Part shown: positions 24,146 through 35,024 of the stretch, piece by piece
Layout: each line of letters opens with the position of its first letter
How positions within the stretch are numbered: position 1 is the first letter of the stretch
Assembly: GCF_905220365.1 (NCBI RefSeq)
Contig: NC_061131.1
Location: forward strand, 6,733,318 to 6,797,317
From: Vanessa cardui
Taxonomy: Eukaryota; Arthropoda; Insecta; Lepidoptera; Nymphalidae
Direction: 5' to 3'
DNA length: 64,000 nucleotides
Notes under the pieces: generated by a model
The model's input: the letters and a program-made list of their open reading frames with translations, nothing else
Databases searched by the model: none
Told to the model about the DNA's origin: nothing
Program-made: the position numbers and the translations under genes

Positions 24146-24399
24146 TAAATTAATGGTCGAGGTACGCGATCGAATGTATTTTCCATGTCTGAGAACGCAA
24201 GGTATAGCGAGTTGTTCTTAGCTCCAAACTCTAAGACAATAATGTTTACTGCGAACTTCGGATCTATAGTCGATAATTCTGGGAACCAAACGTACTGGTT
24301 GGTGATAAGGAGCTCTTCTATCTTAATCATCCGCCTACAACTTTCTGGTACAGCTTGATTGTATGGTACATCAACTTTATCCACTGCTAATTGTTGCAA
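24054..24399 (-). pseudogene. RTE-type LINE relic, RT portion
   Basis: The minus-strand frame 24145-24399 ends with LYLAFSDMENTFDRVPRPLI. This is the catalytic block of RTE-clade RTs (family form: hhAFhDLEKAFDRVPR-LI), with the first catalytic aspartate kept. The upstream part of the frame is weakly conserved. The downstream RT (GVPQG and YADD) is missing. The C-terminus is found beyond the R1 insertion at 21370-21692, so the RTE relic already carried an internal deletion before R1 inserted. Confidence 0.6.
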
Positions 24400-24542
24400 T
24401 TATGTCTACAGCCTTGCATTTGTCGAGAAGTAATTAGTCTCCATGCGTCTACCAATACGTAATGTTCCCATAATATGACTACTGCGCTATGTTAACAAGA
24501 TTCGTAACTGGATAATTTATTTTAGTACTGTATGAGCCGATT

Positions 24543-24632
24543 TTGTTCCAAACCTTCTCCTCAAAGGGAGAGGAGGCCTTTAGCCCAGCGGTGGGAAATT
24601 TACAGGCTGTTGTTGTTGTTGTTGTTGTTGTT
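24543..24632 (+). repeat. SINE 3' end with (TGT)n tail
   Basis: The terminal segment CCAAACCTTCTCCTCAAAGG, then AGCCCAGCGGTGGGAAATTT and ACAGGCTG, matches the SINE at 1529-1829. It runs into about eight TGT units (24608-24632). It is a 5'-truncated copy. Confidence 0.8.
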
Positions 24633-25108
24633 CAGCCGATTTTGTACGTAATAATATGATCATATTTATTCTTGAAGAAACTATTGTCTATGGCAGAAAC
24701 ATGACCAATGACCGTAGTTAATTTCTGGCATAATTTATTGTACCGTACGCAAGCTTTCCGTGTACTTTTCCAAACGAGCCTATGTAGTCATTTAAGCCTC
24801 CACCTATCACATACTATTCGCCATTTGGTATCTGCTTATGAGCGTCTTCCAGAACGGTTCCAAATTATTTCTTCTCATTGTTTTCATATCCAACTGGCAG
24901 GGCATACATGGATAACATTAAATACTTCTCCTATAATGAGTGCCTTCACACTATAATGCGGACACTTATACTTGATTTTAATAATATTGTCAAGGTGACT
25001 TAGATTGTCGACTATAGCGACAATATACGATACACGATCTTCACATAAGACGGTATATAATTTTAAAACCTTGTCCAATATTTCGCACTTTGGACCCTTT
25101 TATTCTGT
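24633..25108. other. AT-rich non-coding DNA
   Basis: No recognisable feature. The 82-codon plus frame (24708-24956) and the 64-codon minus frame (24884-25078) overlap each other and resemble nothing I know. Confidence 0.5.
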
Positions 25109-25174
25109 TGAATATTTCTTCAAGTTCTTCGTCCCAGTAGTTATACTGGGACGAAGAACTTGAAGAAATATTCA
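25109..25174. repeat. perfect 31-bp hairpin with 4-nt loop
   Basis: Arm 25109-25139 is exactly reverse-complementary to 25144-25174, with loop GTTA at 25140-25143. Pairing stops abruptly at both outer ends. There is no mismatch in 31 pairs, so the structure is young or under constraint. Confidence 0.95.
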
Positions 25175-25531
25175 CTAACGTGAACCAACACTTTATCTAG
25201 CAAAGTGAACCAAGCGCCCTCACTACTTTGTAAAGCTGCCTTTTAAGTCTCATACAGTCCCGTGTCTGCTGGTATCAGACATCCGAAAAAAAGACATACT
25301 TAGAATTTTCAACTGTGTTATAAATGTTACTATTTTTAATTAATATCTTCACCCAGATTATATCAAGTGGTAGTGCCACGCTGTATACCTTCGGGTTACA
25401 GCCGAATGGGCCGGCACGCCCGGGGAAGTACCACTCTCTCACTTAAAATCGGCGTAAAGTGGTAGTTATGCTACCGCGTTTCGTCCGGTAAGTGAGAGTT
25501 CCGGAGGCCCAATCCCCCTCCCCCCCAAAAC

Positions 25532-26743
25532 TTGATGGTTGTGCAGAATTTGGTTAAATTACCCCAGGAGGGTACCATCAGCGACAGCGGTGGAGAATCC
25601 CTCTCTGGGCATCCATGCTCAGGACATACACCACCTGAGCAGGGATGCCCAGGCTGCCCTCCGAATTCTGGGGGGGGCAATTTTGCGCTCGCCACTGTTC
25701 GGGGCAAGCGGAGCAGGCATCATAAGGCAACCCCTACCACCCTCGTTGTGGACTTCTGCAACATAAGGGGACTCAACTCCAACCTCAACGCCGTTCACTA
25801 CCATCTGGAAACGGCGAAGCCGGCCTTACTCTTTCTAACCGAGACCCAGATATCTTCTCCTGCCGATACGACTTTTCTCTCGTACCCTGGGTACAAATTG
25901 GAACATTCCTTTATACCACGAGCTGGGGTATGCGTTTACGTCAGAGATGATATCTGTTCTCGACGCCTCGGCAGCCTTGAAGGACAGGACCTATCGATTA
26001 TCTGGCTGCGTGTAGACTGCGATGACCATCCGCGAATCTATGCGTGCCTTTTTATGTCCCATAGCGGTAATGCCGAAACCGACCGACTGGTTGAGCACGT
26101 CCAAATGGCTACAGATTCCGTGCTTCAACAGATTCCATCCGCAGAGATCATTATTCTGGGTGACTTTAATGCTCACCACGCAGAATGGCTCGGCTCACGC
26201 ACCACCGATCATGCGGGTAGATCTGTTCTGGACTTCGCTCTAGCATATGATCTGACACAACTGGTCAACTCGCCAACGCGAGTGCCGGATGTGGGGGATC
26301 ATACACCTTCCCTGTTGGACCTTCTGCTGACTTCACATCCGGATGGCTATCAGGTTATCGTCGATCCCCCTCTGGGCTCGTCTGACCACTGTCTCGTCCG
26401 GAGTACAGTGCCGGTTGTGCGGTACTCGCGGCCTCGCTTTGTTGGGTGCCGCCGAGTATGGCACTACAAGTCAGCAGATTGGGATGGGATGCGGTCTTTT
26501 TTTGCATCTTACCCATGGGGGCAGATTTGTTTCTCGCCGGATGATCCGAACGCTGCTGCTGACTCTGTTGCCGATGTGGTGCTTCAGGGTATGGAACTAT
26601 TCATTCCTTACTATGCAGTACCCATCGGTGGCAGGTCCCAGCCTTGGTTTGGTCGCTTCTGCAAAGCGGCATCGCGCCGAAAGTGGGAACGCTATCAAAC
26701 CTGGGCTAATGCATCTGCGTCTCGAATACAACTCTGCCTCTAG
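25532..26743 (+). pseudogene. Jockey-type LINE apurinic-like endonuclease
   Basis: The frame has 403 codons. An N-terminal P/G-rich region (1-70) precedes an exonuclease/endonuclease/phosphatase fold of the type that nicks the target for reverse transcription. Motifs in order: CNIRGLNSN (76-84), FLTETQ with the metal-binding glutamate at 104, GDFNAHH (210-216), LLDLLLTS (261-268) and GSSDH with the catalytic histidine at 286. All key residues are present. After about residue 395 the frame is wrong. The expected linker continues in frame 3 (around 26720-26765) and returns to this frame near 26770, which means two compensating indels. The stop at 26741-26743 is a result of the first. Confidence 0.9.
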
Positions 26744-27454
26744 GTCCCTCAAAAACGTGATTCTAGGGCGAAGACGGAGTACATTGGCAGAATTGGCGAG
26801 AGACTGGTGCGTCTCCCTTCAGGAACACGAGCGTTCTGGTCTCTCGCTAAGGCTGTCTTAGGGAATTTCTGTCAGCCATCTTTTCCATCTCTGCACAGAG
26901 ACGGTGAGTCATTGGCCCATACCGCGAAAGAGAAAGCTGATCTTTTAGGCTCTCTCTTCGCGTCGAACTCGACTCTGGATGACCAAGGAAAATCTCCACC
27001 AACAATTCCGCGATGTGATACCACGATGCCGGAGGTTAAATTCCGGCAAAGTGCAGTTCGTAAAGCACTTCTTGCCTTGGACATTCATAAGTCGAGCGGA
27101 CCCGATGGTATCCCTCCAATCGTGCTACGGACATGTGCTCCCGAGTTGGCACCGGTCTTAACGCGTCTTTTCCGGCAATCCTACACATTAGGCGTCGTCC
27201 CGAATTCCTGGAAGACAGCTTTGGTGCATCCGATCCCTAAAAAAGGCAACCGCTCAGACCCGTCCAATTATAGGCCTATAGCCATCACCTCCTTGCTCTC
27301 CAAGATAATGGAGTCCCTTATAAACTGCCAGCTCCTGCGGTATCTAGAGGAGAACCAGCTGATTAGCGACCGCCAGTACGGTTTCCGTCGGGGTCGGTCA
27401 GCCGGTGATCTTCTAGTTTACCTTACTCACAGGTGGGCTGAAGCTTGGACATAG
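26744..27454 (+). pseudogene. Jockey-type LINE RT, fingers region
   Basis: In the same frame as the endonuclease, after the TAG at 26741-26743, sequence stays open to 27454. Recognisable from 26770 on: RLPSGTRAFWSLAKAV, KSSGPDGIPP (95-104 of the GTG-initiated piece at 26807), HPIPKKGN, NYRPIAITS (154-162) and QYGFRRGRS (190-198). It is lost just before the first catalytic aspartate, because the frame shifts at about 27440-27445. Confidence 0.9.
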
Positions 27455-28590
27455 CGAAGGCCTTCGATCGTGTATGGCACAAAGCGCTTCTTTCGAAGCT
27501 TCCTTCCTATGGGCTTCCCGGGAAATTACGCAATTGGATTACCAGCTTTTTGGCAGATCGGAGCATCAAGGTCGTTGTCGACGGTGCATGCTCTGACTTA
27601 AAATTCGTCAATGCTGGTGTTCCACAAGGCTGCGTTCTATCACCCACTCTGTTTCTTCTGCATATCAATGATTTGTTGCAAATCGGGAACATTCATTGCT
27701 ATGCAGACGACAGTACCGTTGACACCTTATACACCGGCCGCGCTAATATTTCTCGGGAAAACGTCGAAGAGAACCGGAACAAACTTGTGTCTGAAATCGA
27801 GTCTTCATTAAACGAAGTCTCGAATTGGGGCCGGCTAAATCTAGTCCATTTCAACCCCAAAAAGACGCAAGTTTGCGCGTTAACCGCTAAAAAAACACCA
27901 TTTGTCGTATCTCCACGATATGAGAACATTCCGATAGCCGCTACAGGTAGTATCGGAATACTTGGCGTTGATATTTCGAGCCTCGTTCAGTTCCGCGGTC
28001 AATTGGAAGGCAAAGCCAAATTGGCTTCAAAAAAGCTGGGCGTGCTCAGCAAGGCGAGACAGTATTTCACGTCGGCCCATCGCCTTAAACTTTACAAGGC
28101 GCAAATTCGGCCTCACATGGAGTACTGCTCTCACCTCTGGGCGGGTGCTCCCCAGTACCAGCTCCTTCCATTTGACCGCATCCAACGTAGAGCGGCTCGA
28201 GTTATCGACGATCAAGCTCTTTCCGATCTCCTTGATCCTTTGGCTTTGCGTAGAGATGTCGGATCACTCTGCATCTTCTACCGAATTTTTCACGGGGAAT
28301 GTTCCGAGGAATTGTTCGGATTAATCCCGGCTGCTGAATTTCACCTTCGGACATCTCGCCAAAATTCTAAGTTTCACCCGCACAACCTTGATGTCCGAAA
28401 ATCCACAACAGCGCGATTTCTCAGACATTTTCTGCCTGGCACAACCACTTTGTGGAACCAGCTTTCGCCGGCGGTTTTTCCGAACCGATACGACATGGGA
28501 ACCTTTAAGAAAAGAGCGTACTCCTTTTTGAAAGGCCGGCAACGCACCTGCAAGTCCCCTGGTGTTGCAGGTGTCCATGGGCGGTGGTAG
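27445..28590 (+). pseudogene. Jockey-type LINE RT, palm and thumb
   Basis: The frame continues the RT one frame over from the fingers. It begins with LDIAKAFDRVWHK (first catalytic aspartate), then AGVPQGCVLSPTLF (57-70), CYADD (85-89), the thumb, and a C-terminal region ending near TFKKRAYSFLKGRQ. The frame difference corresponds to loss of one base (or gain of two) near 27440. All catalytic residues are intact, which suggests recent decay. The first codon is TTG and not a true start. Confidence 0.9.
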
Positions 28591-28652
28591 TCACTTTCCA
28601 TCAGGTGAGCCTCCTGCTCGTTTGCCACCTATGCCATAAAAAAAAAAAAAAA
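28591..28652 (+). other. Jockey LINE 3' UTR and poly-A tail
   Basis: Contains TTTCCATCAGGTGAGCCTCC, then TGCTCGTTTGCC and CCATAAAA, ending in an A run. Nearly the same end is seen in repeat R (ACCATCAGGTGGCCCAGATG and CTCGTCCG at 44515-44543), which suggests a shared RT recognition tail. Confidence 0.8.
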
Positions 28653-28703
28653 TTTACCAATTGATGGTAATGTAGCCGGTAATAATAATTTAGCAGTTAA
28701 CAA

Positions 28704-29702
28704 ATATACAGGGTTATTGATAACTCGACGTATATCCGTTAGGAGGTGATAGGGGTGACTATTATTGCAATAATTTTAAGCCCCATATGCATCATCCAAA
28801 AGTGAACAATTTTTGAGTTATCACGTTCAAAATTTGTCAAAAATGCATCTTCAAAGTTCTTTTTAAAAAATGGTTTCAATTAAAATCTATTTTTTTCTTT
28901 TGTTTTGTAAAAACGATTAAACACTGGATATTTGTCAATATTTAAACAATAATTATCGGTAAAAATATAAAAATGCAAGACGGAAAACGAATTTCTATAA
29001 ATATTTTTTTGATTTTTTTTCTTCAAAAACGCCTTAAAAACTAAAAAAAATCGCTATGAAACTTGGCCTGCAGATTATTTAAAAAAAAATGAAACGTTTT
29101 CTTAGCCTTCTAAAAATGTATAAAACGAAGGAAATGATTTCAAATCAATCGAAATAATCTCACAAGAACTGACGCTGGTGGGCATTCGTATTCGAACATG
29201 AACGAATTCGTACTTAGGTCGCATTTTAAAATTCTCACAAAATTAACTAAAAATAAAAACCAATGAAAAATAACTTACTTAACTGGTTTGACAATTTTTT
29301 CTTATACATTTTTGGAAAGCTAAGAAAACTGTTATGTTTTTAAAATGATTTTGCAGGCTAAGTTTCATAAAGATTTTTTTAGTTTTTTAGGCATTTTTGA
29401 GGAAAAAAAAGCAAAAAAATATTGAAATAAATTTGTTTTTCATCTCGAATTTTTAATTTTCGACCGATAATTATTACTAAATATTGACAAATATCTATTG
29501 TTTAGTCGTTTTTATAAAACAAAAGAAAAAAATAGATTTTAATTGAAACTTTTTTTTAAATACATTTTTGAAGTTGCATTTTTGACAAATTTCAGACAAG
29601 GTTCACTTTTGGATATTACATATGGGGGTTAAAATTATTGCAAATAGTCACCCGTATCACCTCCTAACGGATATACGTCGAATTACCAATGACCCTGTAT
29701 AT
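28704..29702. mobile_element. long foldback (MITE-like) element
   Basis: The outer end ACAGGGTTATTG at 28708 and its complement CAATGACCCTGT ending at 29698 start two arms. Each arm is roughly 430 bp and clearly inverted over its whole length, for example CGACGTATATCCGTTAGGAG on the left against its complement near 29670. About 130 bp of loop lies near 29150-29280. ATAT occurs directly outside both ends (28704-28707, 29699-29702), consistent with a 4-bp target-site duplication. No transposase is encoded. The superfamily is unknown to me. Confidence 0.85.
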
Positions 29703-31035
29703 GACTCGTATAAAGTACTGGTAGTAAGTTTTCTTCTAAAATTACCACAGGGAATTTTGTACCCGTATGTTTTCATTATTAATTAAACTTTTTTGGTTCC
29801 TCAAAATATGTGCTTTATATATAAATGTGTCCGGATAGTCGTACTTATGGGATAGCTACTATTACATATGTAAGTCAATTCCCATTCACGTCTGTCACCG
29901 CTCTCATGGGTGGCATATTGACGGCGTTAGAAGTAGTTTATCCTTGTTGTTATTCTACTAATGATCTCCTTGTAACATTCTATGATAAGATTTTACTTAA
30001 ACACAGATTTATTTCTATTTATCATCATTAATCTGATATTCAAAAGAAATAGACCCAAAATCCATAACATTTATAAATAAAGCTGCAAATAAAAAAAAAT
30101 ATATAGATTTTTTTAGCAAAAGCGTTTTATTTCTTGTATTCCGAAAATACTATGTGTGGTTAATTAAATAAAAGTAATGTTATAAATATTTATACGATAT
30201 GAACTGAAGAAAATGTCAATTGTTTGTCTCATCTCGTTAGCACATAATCACGTGGCACGTGGCGTGGCTAGTGACATGAATCATTTCACAATCCGTTGCA
30301 CGTTTGTTTGTTGAAATTCGAAAATATTCAGATTGCTTACAAAACATTCCAGTAACATTAATAACTTATAGGAAAAAGCGTTAAATTAGTATTTATTTTT
30401 TAAACAAACTACTCCATCCTAAATAAGTATTGTCATAATTGTCAAGTCTGAGCGCAACATTTGTTCTTAATCAAAATGTGACCAATTTTTAATAATAAAA
30501 TTATAAGATATTTGTCTGAGCAATCAGTAAAAATACCAAAGTACCTATATATTTCTTATTTTACCTAAAGATAAATAGGTATACCGTACCGCATCTCTTT
30601 GTTTACAGATTTTCTTAGAAGTAACTCTCGACTAAGAAATTCGTAATCATATCGATCGTCGGTATCTGAAGGGAGCTTCGTGGTTACATTATACCTACAG
30701 TACAAAGTCAGTCAAACCTGTGAGAATTTTAATTTCTGGTAACGTGAACTAATTATGATAGTATTTATTATTTATTTATCTTTCAATCCGATATTAACGT
30801 AATAATTAACTATCAAAATATATTACAATATTATATGATGAAGTCGGCTAAATCTGTCATGCTAATGTTTGCGTGATATAATGTTGATTATGTTGATATG
30901 GTAAGATATTTTAAACAATTTATTTTGTTTATAGGACAAAACTGGTACTTTGTAGGTCCTGCCAGCCAGAGGTGAGAGCAGTACTCCATGTAAGGATAAA
31001 TTCGTTCTCAATTTGTTCTCAAGTCGTGGAGATAT
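29703..31035. other. AT-rich non-coding DNA
   Basis: No gene or transposon signature. A small GC-richer patch with repeated CACGTGGCACGTGGCGTGGC-like sequence lies near 30245-30265. A 68-codon frame at 29825-30031 is not supported. Confidence 0.5.
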
Positions 31036-31400
31036 CTATCTCTCATCTAAAGCATCTACTTTTAAGCTGTTGACGTGCATCCTTGTGTATTTTTGGGGTT
31101 AGCAGATCTGGGTCCTTTAAAAGCGCGCCATATCGCGCTAGATGTTGAAATGGTGAAGCCACTAGCGACATGCGACCGTCTCCGCGTGGAACAAAACTCG
31201 CGCGCAAGCACATCGTCGGTGTTTTCATACCGACCTTCGAAGCCTGGATGAGATGAAAGCGAGTCATCTTTCGACTTATGCAGGCAATGATCGGCCACGG
31301 TTGTTTATGGGAGTACCTGTGTAAGATCGGACGCAAACCGACGACGGTTTACTACCACTCTGGTGCGAGCCGGGACACTGACTAGCATACGCTAGAGACT
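31036..31400 (+). pseudogene. R1-clade LINE, C-terminal relic
   Basis: On the plus strand, near 31280-31375, a degenerate zinc-knuckle block reads IGHGCLWEYLCKIGRKPTT, then a decayed HHCGA-D part. It matches the TGHGCFG-YL-IG-EPT segment of R1-clade ORF2 ends and the block at 22238-22426. The region before it (31040-31270) is moderately GC-rich with stops in all frames, probably the same relic. Frames on the opposite strand (97 and 78 codons) are shadows. Confidence 0.6.
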
Positions 31401-31529
31401 ATTTAGTCTTCGCTATGTCCAAGCTGACTGCTAGACACAGGATCTGTGTCTAATTTGACGTACTTAATCATTCACCATTACCGCTACGGGCCTTATAGTT
31501 AGGCACAAATTTGCGTATGATTTTAACGC

Positions 31530-31940
31530 AGTCTATATATACATATATGTATATATCTCTGATGAAAACGCACACCGTTTTAGTCAGAGATGACATCATC
31601 TCAAAGCGATAAATAGAAATATTCCAATTTGTACTCCAGGTAGTAGAGAAATCTACGAAAAATTCTATCAGCTGGAGAGGATGGATGTACCTATACAGAC
31701 CCACGACTAATGGTGTATACTATATGTAGACGGCGTTCAAGTTGGAGTTCGGCCCTCTTACGTTGCAGAAGTCAACAGCCTGGGTGGAAGAGGTTGCCTT
31801 ATGAGGGGCTTTCTCGCTTACCTCAAACCACCCTCTCACCCAGAATTCGGAGGGCAGTTTGAGCATTCCTGTTGAGAAAGTGTACTCCTTTAGCATGGTT
31901 ATCCAAAGAAAGGTCCTACAGCAATCGTTCTCGTAGTAAA
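31530..31940 (-). mobile_element. Jockey-type LINE relic (copy e)
   Basis: The minus strand follows the copy at 25362 from about 25585 to 25955: the P/G-rich region, then VDFCNVRGPNSNLNAV at the endonuclease start (around 31740-31790), then the GTACAAATTGGAATATT match near 31620 and the ACGGTGTGCGTTTTCATCAG match near 31565. It is a short, decayed fragment. Confidence 0.75.
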
Positions 31941-32489
31941 AAACCAAAGTACACTAAACTACTGCAAAACAAGCATCATTTTTTTCGGCGGAAGGTGGCT
32001 ATTGCGTACCTACCACTGTACTATATAAGTAAAATATAACAATACACAGTATTGTTAATATCATAAGAAAAAATGTGTATTTTCTTTTCGATAATTGTAG
32101 GCATATCACAACATAATGTTTTCAGTGTGACCTTATTTCCAATTTGACGACCTTAGAGATAATATAATAGAATCATTCTCAAGATAATATGTAAGTCAAA
32201 TTCGCGAACGCATGTACTTGTACTATTTACAAACGTATACTTCTATTTTGAAGTAAAAAAAAAAAACAATATTAATGTTTTTCTTTTTACAAAGTCGTAC
32301 ATTTTTAATAATAATAATTAGAGCTGCGATTGTATTGTATAATAGTTTTCTTTACACGTATAATTATTATTGTATTTAATTAAATAAACAAATACATCGA
32401 GGTAAGCAAAAATAAAAAGAACTTTCTAACATAGTAGATTCCGTCCGCGACTTAGCCCGCGTGTTGGAAGAGGGAGAAATGGGCCTGGG
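31941..32489. other. AT-rich non-coding DNA
   Basis: Nothing recognisable, except a GC-richer stretch near 32440-32500 that could be a Helitron-like fragment. Confidence 0.45.
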
Positions 32490-32720
32490 GTTGCCATATT
32501 ACTGTACTTTTCAGTAATTGGTGGTAGGGTTTTACAAGACCGTCCGGTTAGGGCCCACTCATCAGATATTTAACCACCAAACAATCAGTGTTGTAGTTGT
32601 ATTCCCATTTGAAGGGTGAGTGGGCAAAAGGGACAGAACATGATGATGATGTGAGAAAAAGTTGATATTCCTTAAAGCACCATTATCCAGGTGGACCATT
32701 TGCTTGCCCATCTATGTATA
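32490..32720 (+). repeat. repeat R copy
   Basis: Begins GGTGGTAGGGTTTTACAAG, continues with CCCACTCATCAGATATT, AGGGTGAGTGGGCAAAAGGG and CAGGTGGACCATTTGCTTGC, and ends in an A run near 32725. Same order as other copies. Confidence 0.7.
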
Positions 32721-33439
32721 TTATAAAAAAACCTCTGAAAAAATGTAAGCAAATATTCATAATCATCGGTTGAGAGGTTAAGAAGTGACTGCGTTACAAG
32801 CAAACATACTAACTTTCGCTTTATAATATTGGTGTTTTGAGCGGTTGTATTCTTCCCTGGTTATTCCATATCAAACATAGAAACAGCCATGTATAGAGTA
32901 GTTAGGATTTTAGGTAGGCAGAGAAGCGATGTAATAATATCAATGCTAGAGTCTTACTTAACTGTATAACCAATTTATATAATTGGTAAAAGTCTTTACT
33001 TTTTGTTTACATTCTACTGAACTTTCTATTATTTACAAAATATACTTTGAGAATTATTGTAATCAATACATTTCCAAGAAAAGCCTTCAAACAAAAAAGA
33101 ATTCTGTTGTTTTAAAACTTTGAACGTTATGAGTTTCCGTTGTTCAAAATCAGAACTTTTTATTCTATAGTCAATTAATTAATCCTTGGTTACGTATACG
33201 AGACCTCTATAAACTCATTTTTTCAATTAAGCTGGACACAAACGCATTTTCCCCTTCGGCACGTGTGCGCGCCCTCGATTTGTCGCATCCCCTCGGAGTA
33301 TTGACCTACGAGCCGTACATCAATCTATGAATCATCTTACCAATACACAACAACTTTATTATTTGTTTTATTTTTATTAAAAATCCAAGAATATAAGTTC
33401 TGTAAAAAGTGTTAAAGACGTAATTTTTTTGTGCAACAA

Positions 33440-33560
33440 ATTAATAAAGGTCCACGGCTGGACTAAGATCTCCCCTTATTGGCGCCACTCCGACCGATCC
33501 TGTGCCATTTGAATCGGTATTACGCTTCAGCCCGCCGTGAATGACGCATGCTTCTTCATT
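33440..33560 (-). pseudogene. RTE-type LINE, extreme C-terminal relic
   Basis: Minus strand: AQDRSEWRQ, a stop, GEILVQPWT. This corresponds to the A-DR--WR-LGEAYVQQWT ending of lepidopteran RTE ORFs. About 35 codons with one stop. Confidence 0.6.
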
Positions 33561-33779
33561 CGATTATATTAAAAACAATTATACGGATGACTCGAATTTG
33601 TTTTATTCTTGATATAATTTTTGATTGAATAAAAATGATTTCGTAATTCTGTTTAAAAGCTACGATACCAAAGACATTAGATCATGACACACTTATATTG
33701 AGGAGGAGGATTAATAATAAAATCAATGAGGTGTCTTGGTACGATATATTTTGTCTTTGTCACCCGTAAATTACTGCAG

Positions 33780-33925
33780 AATATTTTTATAAATGTAGCC
33801 GTGAAGTGGACCAAGAATAGATCCTTGTGGGACCCCACCCCTACCGGAGCCTGCTCGGGAATCAGAAGAATGAGTAGTAAGTAGTAGAGTATGAAGCCTT
33901 TGTAAGAAGTGTTAATCATTCTTCA
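33780..33925 (-). pseudogene. reverse transcriptase micro-relic
   Basis: Minus strand around 33800-33845 encodes GGVPQGSILGPL, the RT block 4 motif, but loses the frame immediately afterwards. No other RT motif is seen close by. The clade cannot be assigned. Confidence 0.5.
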
Positions 33926-35024
33926 AATCATACTCAGTCAATGATGAGGTTTATACATATCATGTTTTTCGTCCTAATAATATGGCTTATACATCCTTAA
34001 ATAAAACTTTACTCGATATTGGCAAGGACTAAAATTTAGTGCTGTATATACAATAGGGATTTAAATTATATCAATTTATACTATCAAAAATCGTTGAGAG
34101 AACAACGATAACGAGAACTATCCGACACTGACATTGCTTAAACATTTGATAAAATGTATCAAGAAATAAGTAAAAGAAATTCAAATAAATCGCATATAAA
34201 ACATGTATCGACTTTATTCTAGTGTTTAGAACGGGCGTGAAAATTTGCATATTATTAATTTACATCGCAACAGCCCCAACAGTTAACAATCTCTGTAATT
34301 TGGTCGTTTAGCAGTTGTCTACAACGAAACGATATTGCTCGCTGTTGTTTTGTAATGACTTTGTTCAGTGACGTTGAACAATTCATTCGCGAATGAACTT
34401 TAGAGATACTGATAAAGTGTTTCCCTTTTTGAGTCATTCATGTCATATCATTCAATTTAGTTAAAAATATACTTGTTTTTGTTATATACGTAATAATGCT
34501 TACAGGGTGTTGAAGTAAATTAATAAAATATATCACCTTGTGTTTGTTGCTGATATCATATTTGTTTTATTTCGGTTTTAAATACGTGCAGTAACATAAG
34601 TATCGTATCTATTTTTATCAATAAAAATAAATACTCCTCATCCCCCGTCGTTTTAAATAAAAGTAGTTAGTAGCATATTACTAAATTTGCATATTTTAAT
34701 TGTAACAGGAGGGAGTCCCAGTGCAAATGTGGTACAAGTGATGTATTTGCATACATCGTCGCGACGCCTTATCGACAAATTCTACTCTATATTATGAAGT
34801 CTTCCGATCATCGAACACAAGAGTGAATGTTGAAAAGTTATTGAGTTTTTCTTTAATAAAATGTAATTGTTACTGAAGCAATATAATTCTGTGCAATCTT
34901 ACGAATATTATAATTGCTAAAATAAAGGTGTGGATGACTGCACATACATAATTGAAATTTGTCCCGCGGCTAGATTTTAGTCTAGTATATGTTTATTATA
35001 CTCATAAAATGTACCTTACATCTG
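33926..35024. other. AT-rich non-coding DNA
   Basis: No recognisable feature. The 60-codon minus frame at 34255-34437 is unsupported. Confidence 0.5.

Larger units (their letters stand above)
25362..28652 (+). mobile_element. Jockey-type LINE, near full length (copy d)
   Basis: The element has a GC-rich 5' UTR (25362-25531), one long ORF2-like region (endonuclease then RT), a short 3' UTR and a poly-A tail at about 28638-28652. No gag-like ORF1 is visible, so the family may have a single ORF or this copy lost ORF1. The reading frame is broken in at least three places. A target-site duplication was not found. Four decayed relatives lie in the window (2790-3835, 12078-13515, 18440-18990, 31530-31940), which share the same 5' UTR or endonuclease. 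Confidence 0.9.

Noticed and set aside
26343..26861. 172-codon frame overlapping the Jockey endonuclease and RT
   Set aside because: Mostly a shadow frame. Only a short stretch near 26720-26765 is genuine linker displaced by an indel.
31043..31336. 97- and 78-codon minus-strand frames
   Set aside because: The plus strand shows the R1-type zinc-knuckle relic, so the minus frames are shadows.
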